Shown here: positions 1 to 5,711 of the stretch, in pieces
Layout of the letters: each line of letters begins with the position of its first letter
Numbering within the stretch: position 1 is the first letter of the stretch
DNA from: DAOTZR01 sp034432595
GTDB taxonomy: Bacteria; Chloroflexota; Anaerolineae; B4-G1; SLSP01
DNA: 5,945 bases
Assembly: GCA_034432595.1 (NCBI GenBank)
Contig: DAOUBT010000049.1
Span: 1 to 5,945, forward strand
Direction: 5' to 3'
Program-made: the position numbers and the translations under genes
The notes under the pieces: model-generated
Seen by the model: only the letters and a program-made list of their open reading frames with translations
The model's database searches: none
Told to the model about the DNA's origin: nothing

Positions 1-1472
1 GGATAGTCGCGGTCGGTGTAGGCACGCATACGCGCGCGCAGCACACAGGGTTCGTAGGCGCGCCCGCTCAACGCCTCGACGCTTGCGAGCACGGGGGCGT
101 ACCGCTCAAGGTACTCCGGCGTGCGGCCCGCATCCTCATAAGCCGTGATGGCCATGCCGCCCACCACGGAGGTGAGGGGGGCGAGGGCCTGCACGCGCGC
201 GTAGCCGAAGCGCTCTTCCAGCAGCGCGCTGAAGGCCGGGACTAAGGAGCTGCCGCCTGTGCGCAGGACCACGTCAATGGCTGAATCGGGCACGCCGGCC
301 TGCGTCAGGACGTGCGTCAACGCGGCGTCAGTGCGCGCGAGGTCGTCTGCAATCAGGCCCTCGAAGGTGCGGCGCAACAGGCGCTCGTGGATGGCGATAG
401 CGTCATAGTCGAAATCCAAGCGCGCTAACAGGTTGTCCGTCAGCGCGCGTTTGGTGCGCTCAATTTCGCGGAAGAGCTTGAAGCCCACGTTTTGCGTGAC
501 CAGAGTCTCCAGGGCATACATCGCGTCGGGGTCGGTGCTGGTTTTCTGGAATTGCTTGATCTGGCTCAGCGGGCCGGGACGCGAAAGTTCCGGCATGGTT
601 TGCCAGCTCAGGAGCTGATCGAGCATCTCCGGCGGGAAGGGGCGCCGTCCGAAATCCACCATGGCCTGAGCGCCAAAGTACTTGAGCAGATAGCGCATGA
701 TGGCGCGGTCGAGGTCATCGCCGCCGAGGAGCAGGCCGTGGGTGGCTAAGACGCGCGGGGCTGCCTCGCCGCCGATTTCCGCCACGGTGAGATCCAGCGT
801 CCCGCCGCCGAAGTCGAAGATGAGGGCGCGTTGCCGCTGCGCGGTGCGCCGATGGTGCAGCCACGCCACGGCGATGGGTTCAGCCTGAAAGGTGATGCGC
901 GCGAAACCGGCCAGACGCGCTGCGCGATAGAGGATTTCCTCGGCGCGCGTGTCTACTGTCGCGTCATCGGAGAAGCGCACGGGCCGGCCCAACACCACGT
1001 CGCTGCAGGATGTGCCGAGCTGCGCTTCGGCCTGCGCCTTCATGACACCGAGCAGCAAGGCGATGAGTTCATCCGCAGTGTAGTAGCGGTCGAAGATGCG
1101 CGTGCCCTCGTAATGGGGGTCGCGCAGGGCGGTTTTGATGGATTGGAGCAGGCGTCCGCGTGCCCCCACGTCGGTGAGGATGTTGACATCCTGCCAGTAG
1201 ACGATGGGGCTGCTGCCCGTCCCCGCCACGATGATTTGAATCGCGCCGATATCGCGTTTTTCCCACACGATGCGCCGCCCGGTTTCATTATCCAGGTAAG
1301 CCTGCGCCGCCGCCGTGCCCAGGTTGACGTTGTAGTTGCGGTCGAAGTAGATGAGGGAGGGCATGACGTAGGGGTTTTCGTTGGCCGCATCAAGGCGCAC
1401 GGTGTGAAGCGTCACCCCATCGAAGGTGGCAACGCCGGAATGGGTTGTGCCGAAATCTATGCCTAAACGCAT
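1..1472 (-). CDS. Hsp70-family ATPase, YegD-like (3' end beyond the window)
   Basis: My reverse-strand translation from the ATG at 1472 gives 490 residues with no stop before the left edge, so the C-terminus is missing. Hsp70/actin-fold ATPase motifs appear in order: phosphate-1 loop GIDFGTTHSG (residues 4-13), connect segment AEPIAVAW (197-204), phosphate-2 loop IFDFGGGTLDLTV (218-230), GGDDLDRAI (near 250-258) and adenosine loop VLRTGGSSLVPAF (402-414). The gap of about 184 residues between phosphate-2 and adenosine loops is longer than in DnaK (about 145) and matches E. coli YegD. The segment VVLGRPVRF (159-167), followed by a helix ending RAARLAGF, also looks like YegD. Expected role: a cytoplasmic ATP-dependent chaperone-like protein of uncertain client. 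By position 446 the ATPase domain should be complete, so at least 44 tail residues follow. No DnaK-type peptide-binding domain is visible, but the sequence is cut. The start is supported by GGAGGAG five bases upstream. The gene is divergent from the MFS operon. Confidence 0.93.
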   Translation of the reverse strand, partial: MRLGIDFGTTHSGVATFDGVTLHTVRLDAANENPYVMPSLIYFDRNYNVNLGTAAAQAYLDNETGRRIVWEKRDIGAIQIIVAGTGSSPIVYWQDVNILTDVGARGRLLQSIKTALRDPHYEGTRIFDRYYTADELIALLLGVMKAQAEAQLGTSCSDVVLGRPVRFSDDATVDTRAEEILYRAARLAGFARITFQAEPIAVAWLHHRRTAQRQRALIFDFGGGTLDLTVAEIGGEAAPRVLATHGLLLGGDDLDRAIMRYLLKYFGAQAMVDFGRRPFPPEMLDQLLSWQTMPELSRPGPLSQIKQFQKTSTDPDAMYALETLVTQNVGFKLFREIERTKRALTDNLLARLDFDYDAIAIHERLLRRTFEGLIADDLARTDAALTHVLTQAGVPDSAIDVVLRTGGSSLVPAFSALLEERFGYARVQALAPLTSVVGGMAITAYEDAGRTPEYLERYAPVLASVEALSGRAYEPCVLRARMRAYTDRDY

Positions 1473-1477
1473 CGTCA

Positions 1478-1484
1478 CTCCTCC
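1478..1484 (-). promoter_or_regulatory. Ribosome binding site of the Hsp70-like gene
   Basis: On the minus strand GGAGGAG ends five bases before the ATG at 1472-1470. It is a near-perfect Shine-Dalgarno site, and it fixes the start of the Hsp70-like protein. Confidence 0.88.
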
Positions 1485-1515
1485 GTTTAGATGGGTGGTG
1501 AGACGGAAAAAATTT

Positions 1516-1524
1516 ATTATACCA
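1516..1524 (-). promoter_or_regulatory. Extended -10 promoter of the Hsp70-like gene
   Basis: The minus strand reads TGGTATAAT at 1524-1516, a consensus TATAAT preceded by the TGn extension. The -35 region is poor (CAGCCG at a 17-base spacing), which fits an extended -10 promoter that depends less on -35 contacts. The predicted start is near 1509, giving a leader of about 37 bases that contains the strong ribosome binding site. No CIRCE (HrcA) element or sigma-32-like promoter was seen, so classical heat-shock control is not evident. Confidence 0.68.
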
Positions 1525-1528
1525 TACC

Positions 1529-1541
1529 CCGTTGGTAACGG
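1529..1541. repeat. 13-bp palindrome over the Hsp70-side -35 region (candidate operator)
   Basis: CCGTTGGTAACGG consists of perfect 5-base arms CCGTT/AACGG around GGT. It begins five bases upstream of the TGn element of the Hsp70-like promoter and covers much of its -35 zone. A regulator bound there would be expected to affect RNA polymerase. The symmetry is visible; the operator function is inferred. Confidence 0.45.
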
Positions 1542-1623
1542 CTGATGCGGGTGATTCGGCGCTGCGCTGCCGGCGGATCATGGACATTGAGAGATGGTTT
1601 CGACGGGTGGGGCAGCCCTTTAG

Positions 1624-1635
1624 CCGGTCAACCGG
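1624..1635. repeat. 12-bp palindrome in the middle of the intergenic region
   Basis: CCGGTCAACCGG has perfect 5-base arms CCGGT/ACCGG separated by CA. It loosely resembles the palindrome at 1529-1541 (both follow CCGkT...AmCGG). It could be a second site for the same regulator or a chance GC-rich palindrome. Confidence 0.35.
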
Positions 1636-1674
1636 ACACCTGCTTTCAGGGGGTAGATCGGATGAATAAAAAGA

Positions 1675-1698
1675 CGCGCACAGGCGGAGTTGTGCGCG
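1675..1698. repeat. 8+8 bp interrupted palindrome upstream of the MFS promoter
   Basis: CGCGCACA (1675-1682) and TGTGCGCG (1691-1698) are perfect inverted repeats with an 8-base spacer, GGCGGAGT. The centre lies about 51 bases before the predicted MFS transcription start, and the right arm ends five bases before the -35 hexamer. As DNA it could bind a dimeric regulator; in a longer transcript it could form a hairpin. No run of T follows, so it is not a usual terminator. Confidence 0.5.
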
Positions 1699-1703
1699 CG
1701 GGG

Positions 1704-1731
1704 TTGAAATCGAGCCGTTTTGGATTATGAT
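1704..1731 (+). promoter_or_regulatory. Sigma-70-like promoter of the MFS-peptidase-alr operon
   Basis: TTGAAA (1704-1709) and TATGAT (1726-1731) are each 5/6 matches to consensus, with a 16-base spacer. The predicted start is near 1738, leaving a 22-base leader before the ATG at 1760. The in-frame ATG at 1727 lies inside the -10 element, upstream of this start, so this promoter also argues for translation from 1760. Confidence 0.68.
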
Positions 1732-1759
1732 ACGCACTCAGGTGAAGCGTGGGGGGACT

Positions 1760-2980
1760 ATGAAACGTACATTAGGTTTGATTTTTGCGTTTGTCTTTCT
1801 GGACCTGCTGGGCTACAGCCTGATTCTGCCGCTGTTGCCCTATTACGCCGAGACGTTTGGCGCTACGCTCACGCTCGTGGGCCTGTTGGGGACGAGCAAC
1901 GCCTTAGCGCAACTTGTGGCTACGCCGCTTATCGGGCGGCTTTCCGACCGCTACGGGCGGCGTCCCTTGTTGCTGGTGAGCATCAGCGGGACGTTTGTGG
2001 CGTTCATGATGCTGGCTCTGGCGCGCTCCCTGCCGATGCTGTTTGCCAGCCGCGTGGTGGATGGCCTGCTCGGCGGCAATATCGCCCTGGCGCGCGCTTA
2101 CATCACCGACGTGACGGATGAAAAGAACCGGGCGCGCGGTCTTGGCCTCATCGGCGCTGCCTTCGGCCTGGGCTTCATCGTGGGGCCGGCGATGGGGGGG
2201 GTTCTGAGTCGCTTTGGCTACAATGTGCCGGCTTTTGTCGCGGCGGGGCTTTCATTTTTGAACCTGATTGCTGTAGCGCTGTGGGTGCCGGAATCTCTCA
2301 CGCCCGAACATCGCGCTGCGATTCAGCAAGGCCATCCGACCACGCGCGTCAATGCGCGCGCGATGTTGAACGCGCTGCGCCATCCCTGCATGGGGCCTTT
2401 GCTGCATGTGACGTTGTTCTATGCGCTGGCCTTCACGCTTTTCCAATCGAATTTTGCTCTTTATGCCAAAACGCGCCTGCAACTGGGAGCGCAAAGCACC
2501 GCGTATGTCCTCACGTATGTGGGCTTCCTGGCGGTGCTGGTGCAGGGTGTGGCGATTGGGCGGCTGACGGCGCGCTGGAGTGAAAAGCAGTTGCTCTTTG
2601 CTTCCGCCGCGCTGTTGAGTGCCGGGTTGCTGGCGTGGGCCTTCGTCCCCAATGTGGGAAGCCTGTTAGTGGTGCTTGCGCCCATCGCTCTGGCGGCGGG
2701 CGTGCTGAACGTGGTTTCGAGCAGCTTGCTCTCCAAGGCCGTTTACCGCACCGAGGTGGGGGGAACCCTGGGCCTGGCCGCCTCGTTCCAGACGCTGGCG
2801 CAAATTGTCACGCCCGCGTTGGGTGGTTTGCTGCTGGATTATCTGGGGACGTGGACGCTGGGCGTGTTGGGAGGCCTGCTCATGGCCTGGACAGCATGGT
2901 TTGTTTACCGCAACATCCTGCATGTGCCGGATGAGGTGATGGTGGGGTGTTCGCGCCTGGCGGCGGCACCCACGGAGTAA
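1760..2980 (+). CDS. MFS transporter, TetA-like drug:H+ antiporter family (DHA1)
   Basis: This 406-residue inner-membrane carrier has the length and hydrophobic pattern of a 12-helix major facilitator. Helix 1 carries Asp15 in FLDLLGYSLILPLLP, matching the conserved Asp of TetA proteins. Loop 2-3 has motif A, GRLSDRYGRRP (59-69). Helix 4 carries the motif B-like RVVDGLLGGN (98-107), followed by the loop YITDVTDEKNRARG (114-127). Helix 5 has the antiporter motif C, GAAFGLGFIVGPAMGG (132-147). A polar central loop (about 177-205) separates the halves. These features closely match TetA-type proteins and indicate proton-driven export, but the substrate cannot be read from sequence. ATG 1760 is preferred over in-frame ATG 1727 because helix 1 follows directly and the promoter overlaps 1727. 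The ribosome binding site is weak (G-run at 1751-1756, AGGTG at 1740-1744). No TetR-type repressor gene is adjacent. It is the first gene of the probable operon. Confidence 0.92.
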   Translation: MKRTLGLIFAFVFLDLLGYSLILPLLPYYAETFGATLTLVGLLGTSNALAQLVATPLIGRLSDRYGRRPLLLVSISGTFVAFMMLALARSLPMLFASRVVDGLLGGNIALARAYITDVTDEKNRARGLGLIGAAFGLGFIVGPAMGGVLSRFGYNVPAFVAAGLSFLNLIAVALWVPESLTPEHRAAIQQGHPTTRVNARAMLNALRHPCMGPLLHVTLFYALAFTLFQSNFALYAKTRLQLGAQSTAYVLTYVGFLAVLVQGVAIGRLTARWSEKQLLFASAALLSAGLLAWAFVPNVGSLLVVLAPIALAAGVLNVVSSSLLSKAVYRTEVGGTLGLAASFQTLAQIVTPALGGLLLDYLGTWTLGVLGGLLMAWTAWFVYRNILHVPDEVMVGCSRLAAAPTE

Positions 2981-2996
2981 AGCGCCCCGCGCGCTT
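2980..2996 (+). other. Small hairpin between the MFS and peptidase genes
   Basis: AAGCGC (2980-2985) pairs with GCGCTT (2991-2996) around a 5-base loop, starting on the last base of the MFS stop codon. No T-run follows, so it should not stop transcription. It may slow decay or partly reduce downstream expression. The whole gap before the next gene is 68 bases, and I see no convincing promoter in it. Confidence 0.4.
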
Positions 2997-3036
2997 GGGA
3001 AGAGGTTGGGTCACGTCAGGGTGTGATTTCAGGGAT

Positions 3037-3042
3037 AAGGAG
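3037..3042 (+). promoter_or_regulatory. Ribosome binding site of the M20 peptidase gene
   Basis: AAGGAG lies six bases before ATG 3049. It decides the start: the open frame extends up to 2947, inside the MFS gene, but no comparable site precedes any earlier start. Confidence 0.88.
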
Positions 3043-3048
3043 CCGTGT

Positions 3049-4419
3049 ATGAACCTGGATGCTTTCTTTCGTTATGTGGATGACCATCGCGAGGCGTTTC
3101 TGGCGGATGTGAGCACCGCTCTGGCGCAACCGAGTATCGCTGCGCAGGGCGTGGGCATTGACGCGATGGCGGCGCTGGTCGAAGCGCGCCTGGAGCGTTT
3201 GGGGGCGCGGGTGCAGCGTTTCGTCATGGAAGAGGGGGCGCCGCCCATCCTCTTTGCCGAGATCGGACAGGGCGAGCGCACGCTGTTGTTTTACAATCAT
3301 TACGACGTGCAGCCACCCGATCCGCTGGAGTTGTGGACGACGCCGCCTTTTGAGCCGACGCTGCGCGAGGGTAAACTCTACGCGCGCGGCGTGGCCGATG
3401 ATAAGGGGGATTTGTGGGCGCGCATGCAGGCGCTGGAAGCCTGGCTGGCGACTTACGGACCGCTGCCGCTGCGCATCACCTGGGTTATCGAAGGCGAGGA
3501 AGAGGTCGGCAGCCCGCACCTCATCCCCTTCGCGCAGGCTCATCCTGAGCTGCTGCGCGCCGACGGCTGCCTGTGGGAGACGGGCGAAAAAGACGAGGCC
3601 GACCGTCCCGTGCTGCATCTGGGCGTGAAGGGCATTGCTTATTTTGAGCTACGCGCGCGCGGCGCGAACGTGGACTTGCATTCCATGTACGCGGCGATTG
3701 TCCCCAACCCCGCCTGGCGTTTAGTGCAGGCGCTGGCCACGCTCAAAGACGCGCAGGAGCGCATCCTCATCCCCGGCTTTATGGAGTTGGTGCGCGAACC
3801 CAACGCGGAGGAGCTGGCTTATCTGGAGCGCATCCCCTTTGAGGAAGAGGCGATGCGTCGCCAATGGGATTTGCCCGCTTTCGTGAACGGCGAAACCGGC
3901 CTGGCCGCGCTCAAGCGGCTCATTTACGGCCCCACCTGCAATATTTGCGGCTTTGGCGCGGGGTATACAGGCGAGGGTGGCAAAACGGTGCTTCCTTCCA
4001 CCGCTATGGTGAAGCTGGATTTCCGCCTCGTGCCTGACCTCACGCCGGAGGCCGTGGAGCTGTTGCTGCGGGAGCATCTCAAGGCGCAGGGCTTTGACGA
4101 TATTGAGGTCATCGCCATGCATGGGATGCGTCCCGCCGCCTCGCCGATTGACGCGCCGGTGGTGCAGGCTGCCATCCGCGCGGCTGAGGCGGTGTACGGA
4201 CAGCCGCCCGTGGTCTGGCCGATGATTCCGGGCAGTGGTCCCATGGCGCCCCTGACGACCGATCTGGGGACAGCGGCTGTGCTGGCCGGGATTGGCTATC
4301 CGGGCGCGCGTTTCCATGCGCCGGATGAGAATGTGCGCGTGGAGGATTATTTCGAGGGGGTGAAGTTTATCGGTGCCTTGATTGCCGATTTTGCGGAGGC
4401 GAACGTCACGCATGGGTGA
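3049..4419 (+). CDS. M20-family zinc metallopeptidase, dipeptidase-like (ArgE/DapE/carnosinase group)
   Basis: This 456-residue protein is probably a cytoplasmic, two-metal hydrolase. Family metal and catalytic motifs are intact: His84 and Asp86 in YNHYDVQPPDP, bridging Asp117 in RGVADDKGD, catalytic Glu151 and ligand Glu152 in IEGEEEVGS, a probable ligand at Glu177 in LWETGEK, and the last ligand His423 in RFHAPDENV. The lid/dimerisation domain spans about 190-315 and contains DLHS (His211) with VPNPAWRL, where His211 would reach the partner's active site. GSGPMAPLT (395-403) is the usual glycine-rich segment near the C-terminal ligand. The HYDVQP and DDKG motifs favour a dipeptidase or carnosinase-type enzyme over ArgE or DapE, but the true substrate is uncertain. 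There is no signal peptide. The stop overlaps the start of alr by 8 bases, indicating co-expression. Confidence 0.92.
   Translation: MNLDAFFRYVDDHREAFLADVSTALAQPSIAAQGVGIDAMAALVEARLERLGARVQRFVMEEGAPPILFAEIGQGERTLLFYNHYDVQPPDPLELWTTPPFEPTLREGKLYARGVADDKGDLWARMQALEAWLATYGPLPLRITWVIEGEEEVGSPHLIPFAQAHPELLRADGCLWETGEKDEADRPVLHLGVKGIAYFELRARGANVDLHSMYAAIVPNPAWRLVQALATLKDAQERILIPGFMELVREPNAEELAYLERIPFEEEAMRRQWDLPAFVNGETGLAALKRLIYGPTCNICGFGAGYTGEGGKTVLPSTAMVKLDFRLVPDLTPEAVELLLREHLKAQGFDDIEVIAMHGMRPAASPIDAPVVQAAIRAAEAVYGQPPVVWPMIPGSGPMAPLTTDLGTAAVLAGIGYPGARFHAPDENVRVEDYFEGVKFIGALIADFAEANVTHG
4395..4399 (+). promoter_or_regulatory. Probable ribosome binding site of alr, inside the peptidase gene
   Basis: GGAGG is 12 bases before ATG 4412, slightly farther than ideal. 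It is too far for the alternative ATG at 4421. A TTG at 4382 lies upstream of this site and cannot use it. It lies within the end of the peptidase gene, so ribosomes finishing that gene could help initiation. Confidence 0.55.
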
Positions 4420-5569
4420 GATGGGTCTCCTGCCACCCCCGCCGGGGATTTTAACCTGGGTCGAAGTAGACCTTAAGGCTATTGCGAGTAATGTGGAGAA
4501 CGTCAAGGCGCTGGTTGGCCCGGGCGTGGACATTATCGCCGTCGTGAAGGCCAACGGCTACGGGCACGGTGAGGTCGCGGTGGCCAAAACGGCCCTGGCT
4601 CACGGTGCAACGCGCTTAGCCGTGCATCGCATGTTGGACGGGGTGCGCCTGCGTCAGGGCGGCATCACGGCCCCGATTCTGGTGCTGGGGTACACGCCGC
4701 CCTCAGGTCTGCCCATGGTCATTGAGCATCAGCTCACGCAGACGGTGATTGATGTGCCGGTGGCGGAGGAGCTGGCGCGTCTGGCGACGGGGCCGACGCC
4801 CATCCACGTCAAGGTGGATACCGGCATGTCGCGCTATGGCCTCTTTCCGCACGAGGTGCTGCCCTTCATCCACGCGGTGGAGCGCCTGCCGCATCTCTAT
4901 GTGGAGGGGATTTTCTCCCACTTCGCCACCGCGGACGAGGCCGACCGGCGTCCCATGCTCAAACAGTGGGACGCCTTCCGCGCATTGTTGCAGGACCTGA
5001 GCGCGGCAGGGGTTGAGATTCCCTTGCGCCACATCTGCAACAGCGCGGCGGTGTTGACTCTGCCCGAAGCCCATCTCGACGCGGTGCGACCGGGGCTGCT
5101 CCTCTATGGCATTGCGCCGACGGATGCGGTGCCCATGCCCTTTACGCTGCAACCGGCCTTGACGTTGAAGAGCACGGTGGTGCAGGTGAAAGAGCTGCCG
5201 GCGGGCAGCGGGATTGGCTATGGCCACACTTACATCACGGAGCGGCCCATCCGCACGGCGTTGGTGCCTGTGGGCTATGGGGATGGTTATCATCGCCTCA
5301 TCTCGAACCGCGGCGCGGTGCTCATCCACGGGCAGCGCGCGCCCATCCGCGGACGGGTGAGCATGGATCAGATTGTCGTCGAGGTGACCGACATCCCCGA
5401 TGTGGCGATTGGTGATGAGGTGGTGGTGCTGGGCACGCAGGGGGAGGCGCGCATCGGCGCAGAGGAGATCGCGCGCTGGGCGGAGACCATCCCTTATGAG
5501 GTGCTGACCTCGATTCATACCCAGATTCCGCGTCGCTATCGCAGCAACGGCATCCTGTTGAGCTTTTAG
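4412..5569 (+). CDS. alr: Alanine racemase (PLP-dependent)
   Basis: This cytoplasmic enzyme interconverts L- and D-alanine, supplying D-Ala for peptidoglycan. The 385-residue length is normal. The N-terminal TIM barrel carries the PLP lysine Lys46 in AVVKANGYGHG; Lys134 and Arg141 in KVDTGMSRYG (carbamylated lysine and substrate arginine positions); His170 in SHFATADE; Asn210-Ser211 in CNSAAVL; and Arg226 with Tyr232 in VRPGLLLYG. The C-terminal beta domain supplies the second catalytic base, Tyr270 in GIGYGHTY, and Met318-Asp319 in GRVSMDQ. All key catalytic residues are present. The Geobacillus Tyr354 position near the C-terminus appears to be Thr370 here by my manual alignment. A short proline-rich leader (LPPPPG, 7-12) precedes the barrel. 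The start at 4412 overlaps the peptidase stop (ATGGGTGA). It is the last gene of the operon. Confidence 0.96.
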   Translation: MGEMGLLPPPPGILTWVEVDLKAIASNVENVKALVGPGVDIIAVVKANGYGHGEVAVAKTALAHGATRLAVHRMLDGVRLRQGGITAPILVLGYTPPSGLPMVIEHQLTQTVIDVPVAEELARLATGPTPIHVKVDTGMSRYGLFPHEVLPFIHAVERLPHLYVEGIFSHFATADEADRRPMLKQWDAFRALLQDLSAAGVEIPLRHICNSAAVLTLPEAHLDAVRPGLLLYGIAPTDAVPMPFTLQPALTLKSTVVQVKELPAGSGIGYGHTYITERPIRTALVPVGYGDGYHRLISNRGAVLIHGQRAPIRGRVSMDQIVVEVTDIPDVAIGDEVVVLGTQGEARIGAEEIARWAETIPYEVLTSIHTQIPRRYRSNGILLSF

Positions 5570-5604
5570 CCGCACGCTGCGGATAAGGCGTCCGTCAGAA
5601 CGCC
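5570..5604 (+). terminator. Tandem hairpins after alr (weak terminator candidate)
   Basis: Immediately after the stop codon CCGCA-CGC-TGCGG (5570-5582) forms a perfect 5-bp stem with a 3-base loop. A second stem, GGCGT/ACGCC (5587-5591 and 5600-5604), has an 8-base loop. Neither is followed by a T-run, so intrinsic termination is not assured. They could protect the 3' end of the mRNA or act with Rho. Confidence 0.4.
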
Positions 5605-5630
5605 GGGTCAGTGGTCAAACCTGGAAAAAG

Positions 5631-5700
5631 TGCGATTACGCATATCAAAAGGCTATTGCCGCGTTAGGCTAGATTTTTACTTTCCTTGGCTATGCGATTA
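5631..5700. repeat. 8-base direct repeat TGCGATTA upstream of the transposase
   Basis: TGCGATTA occurs at 5631-5638 and again at 5693-5700, the second overlapping the start of the -10 hexamer. The first copy is part of a small hairpin, TGCG-ATTA-CGCA (5631-5642). This could be coincidental in a short region. Confidence 0.3.
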
Positions 5701-5704
5701 TACT
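5676..5704 (+). promoter_or_regulatory. Predicted promoter of the IS630 transposase
   Basis: TTTACT (5676-5681, 4/6 match) and TATACT (5699-5704, 5/6 match) are separated by an ideal 17 bases. The predicted start falls near 5711, next to the GTG at 5712, which would make the transcript essentially leaderless. No Shine-Dalgarno sequence precedes the GTG, which agrees with that reading. Confidence 0.52.
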
Positions 5705-5711
5705 GCATGGC

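Larger units (their letters stand above)
1473..1759. other. Divergent intergenic control region
   Basis: This 287-base stretch separates the two divergent units. It holds an AT-rich island (about 1505-1523) inside GC-rich DNA with the Hsp70-side promoter, three perfect short palindromes (1529-1541, 1624-1635, 1675-1698), and a sigma-70-like promoter for the MFS gene (1704-1731). A 61-codon plus-strand frame at 1545-1730 has no ribosome binding site or recognisable protein features, and it ends inside the MFS -10 element, so I do not call it a gene. No tRNA or riboswitch class was recognised. Confidence 0.75.

Noticed and set aside
831..1466. Plus-strand open frame of 211 codons.
   Set aside because: It lies opposite the Hsp70-like gene, whose motifs are clear, and its translation has no recognisable fold or upstream ribosome binding site.
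1560..1700. Possible structured leader RNA or riboswitch before the MFS gene.
   Set aside because: Short palindromes are present but I could not match a known riboswitch core, and the best promoter lies downstream of this stretch, so it would not be in the main transcript.
1545..1730. Small 61-codon plus-strand frame in the divergent intergenic region.
   Set aside because: It has no Shine-Dalgarno site or protein-like features, and it runs through the palindromes and promoter of the MFS gene.
1727..1759. Upstream ATG giving an 11-residue longer MFS protein.
   Set aside because: The ATG lies inside the predicted -10 element, and helix 1 begins right after the later ATG at 1760.
2947..3048. 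Extended N-terminus for the peptidase starting inside the MFS gene.
   Set aside because: It lacks a ribosome binding site, whereas AAGGAG is ideally placed before ATG 3049, where family similarity also begins.
4382..4411. TTG start for a 10-residue longer alanine racemase.
   Set aside because: The only nearby Shine-Dalgarno site (4395-4399) is downstream of this TTG, and the added residues are not family-like.
3721..4554. Long minus-strand open frame (277 codons) opposite the peptidase and alr genes; also those at 3016-3618 and 4703-5575.
   Set aside because: These are antisense frames in GC-rich coding DNA, with low-complexity Arg/His/Gln-rich translations and no domain motifs. The plus-strand genes have complete family motifs.
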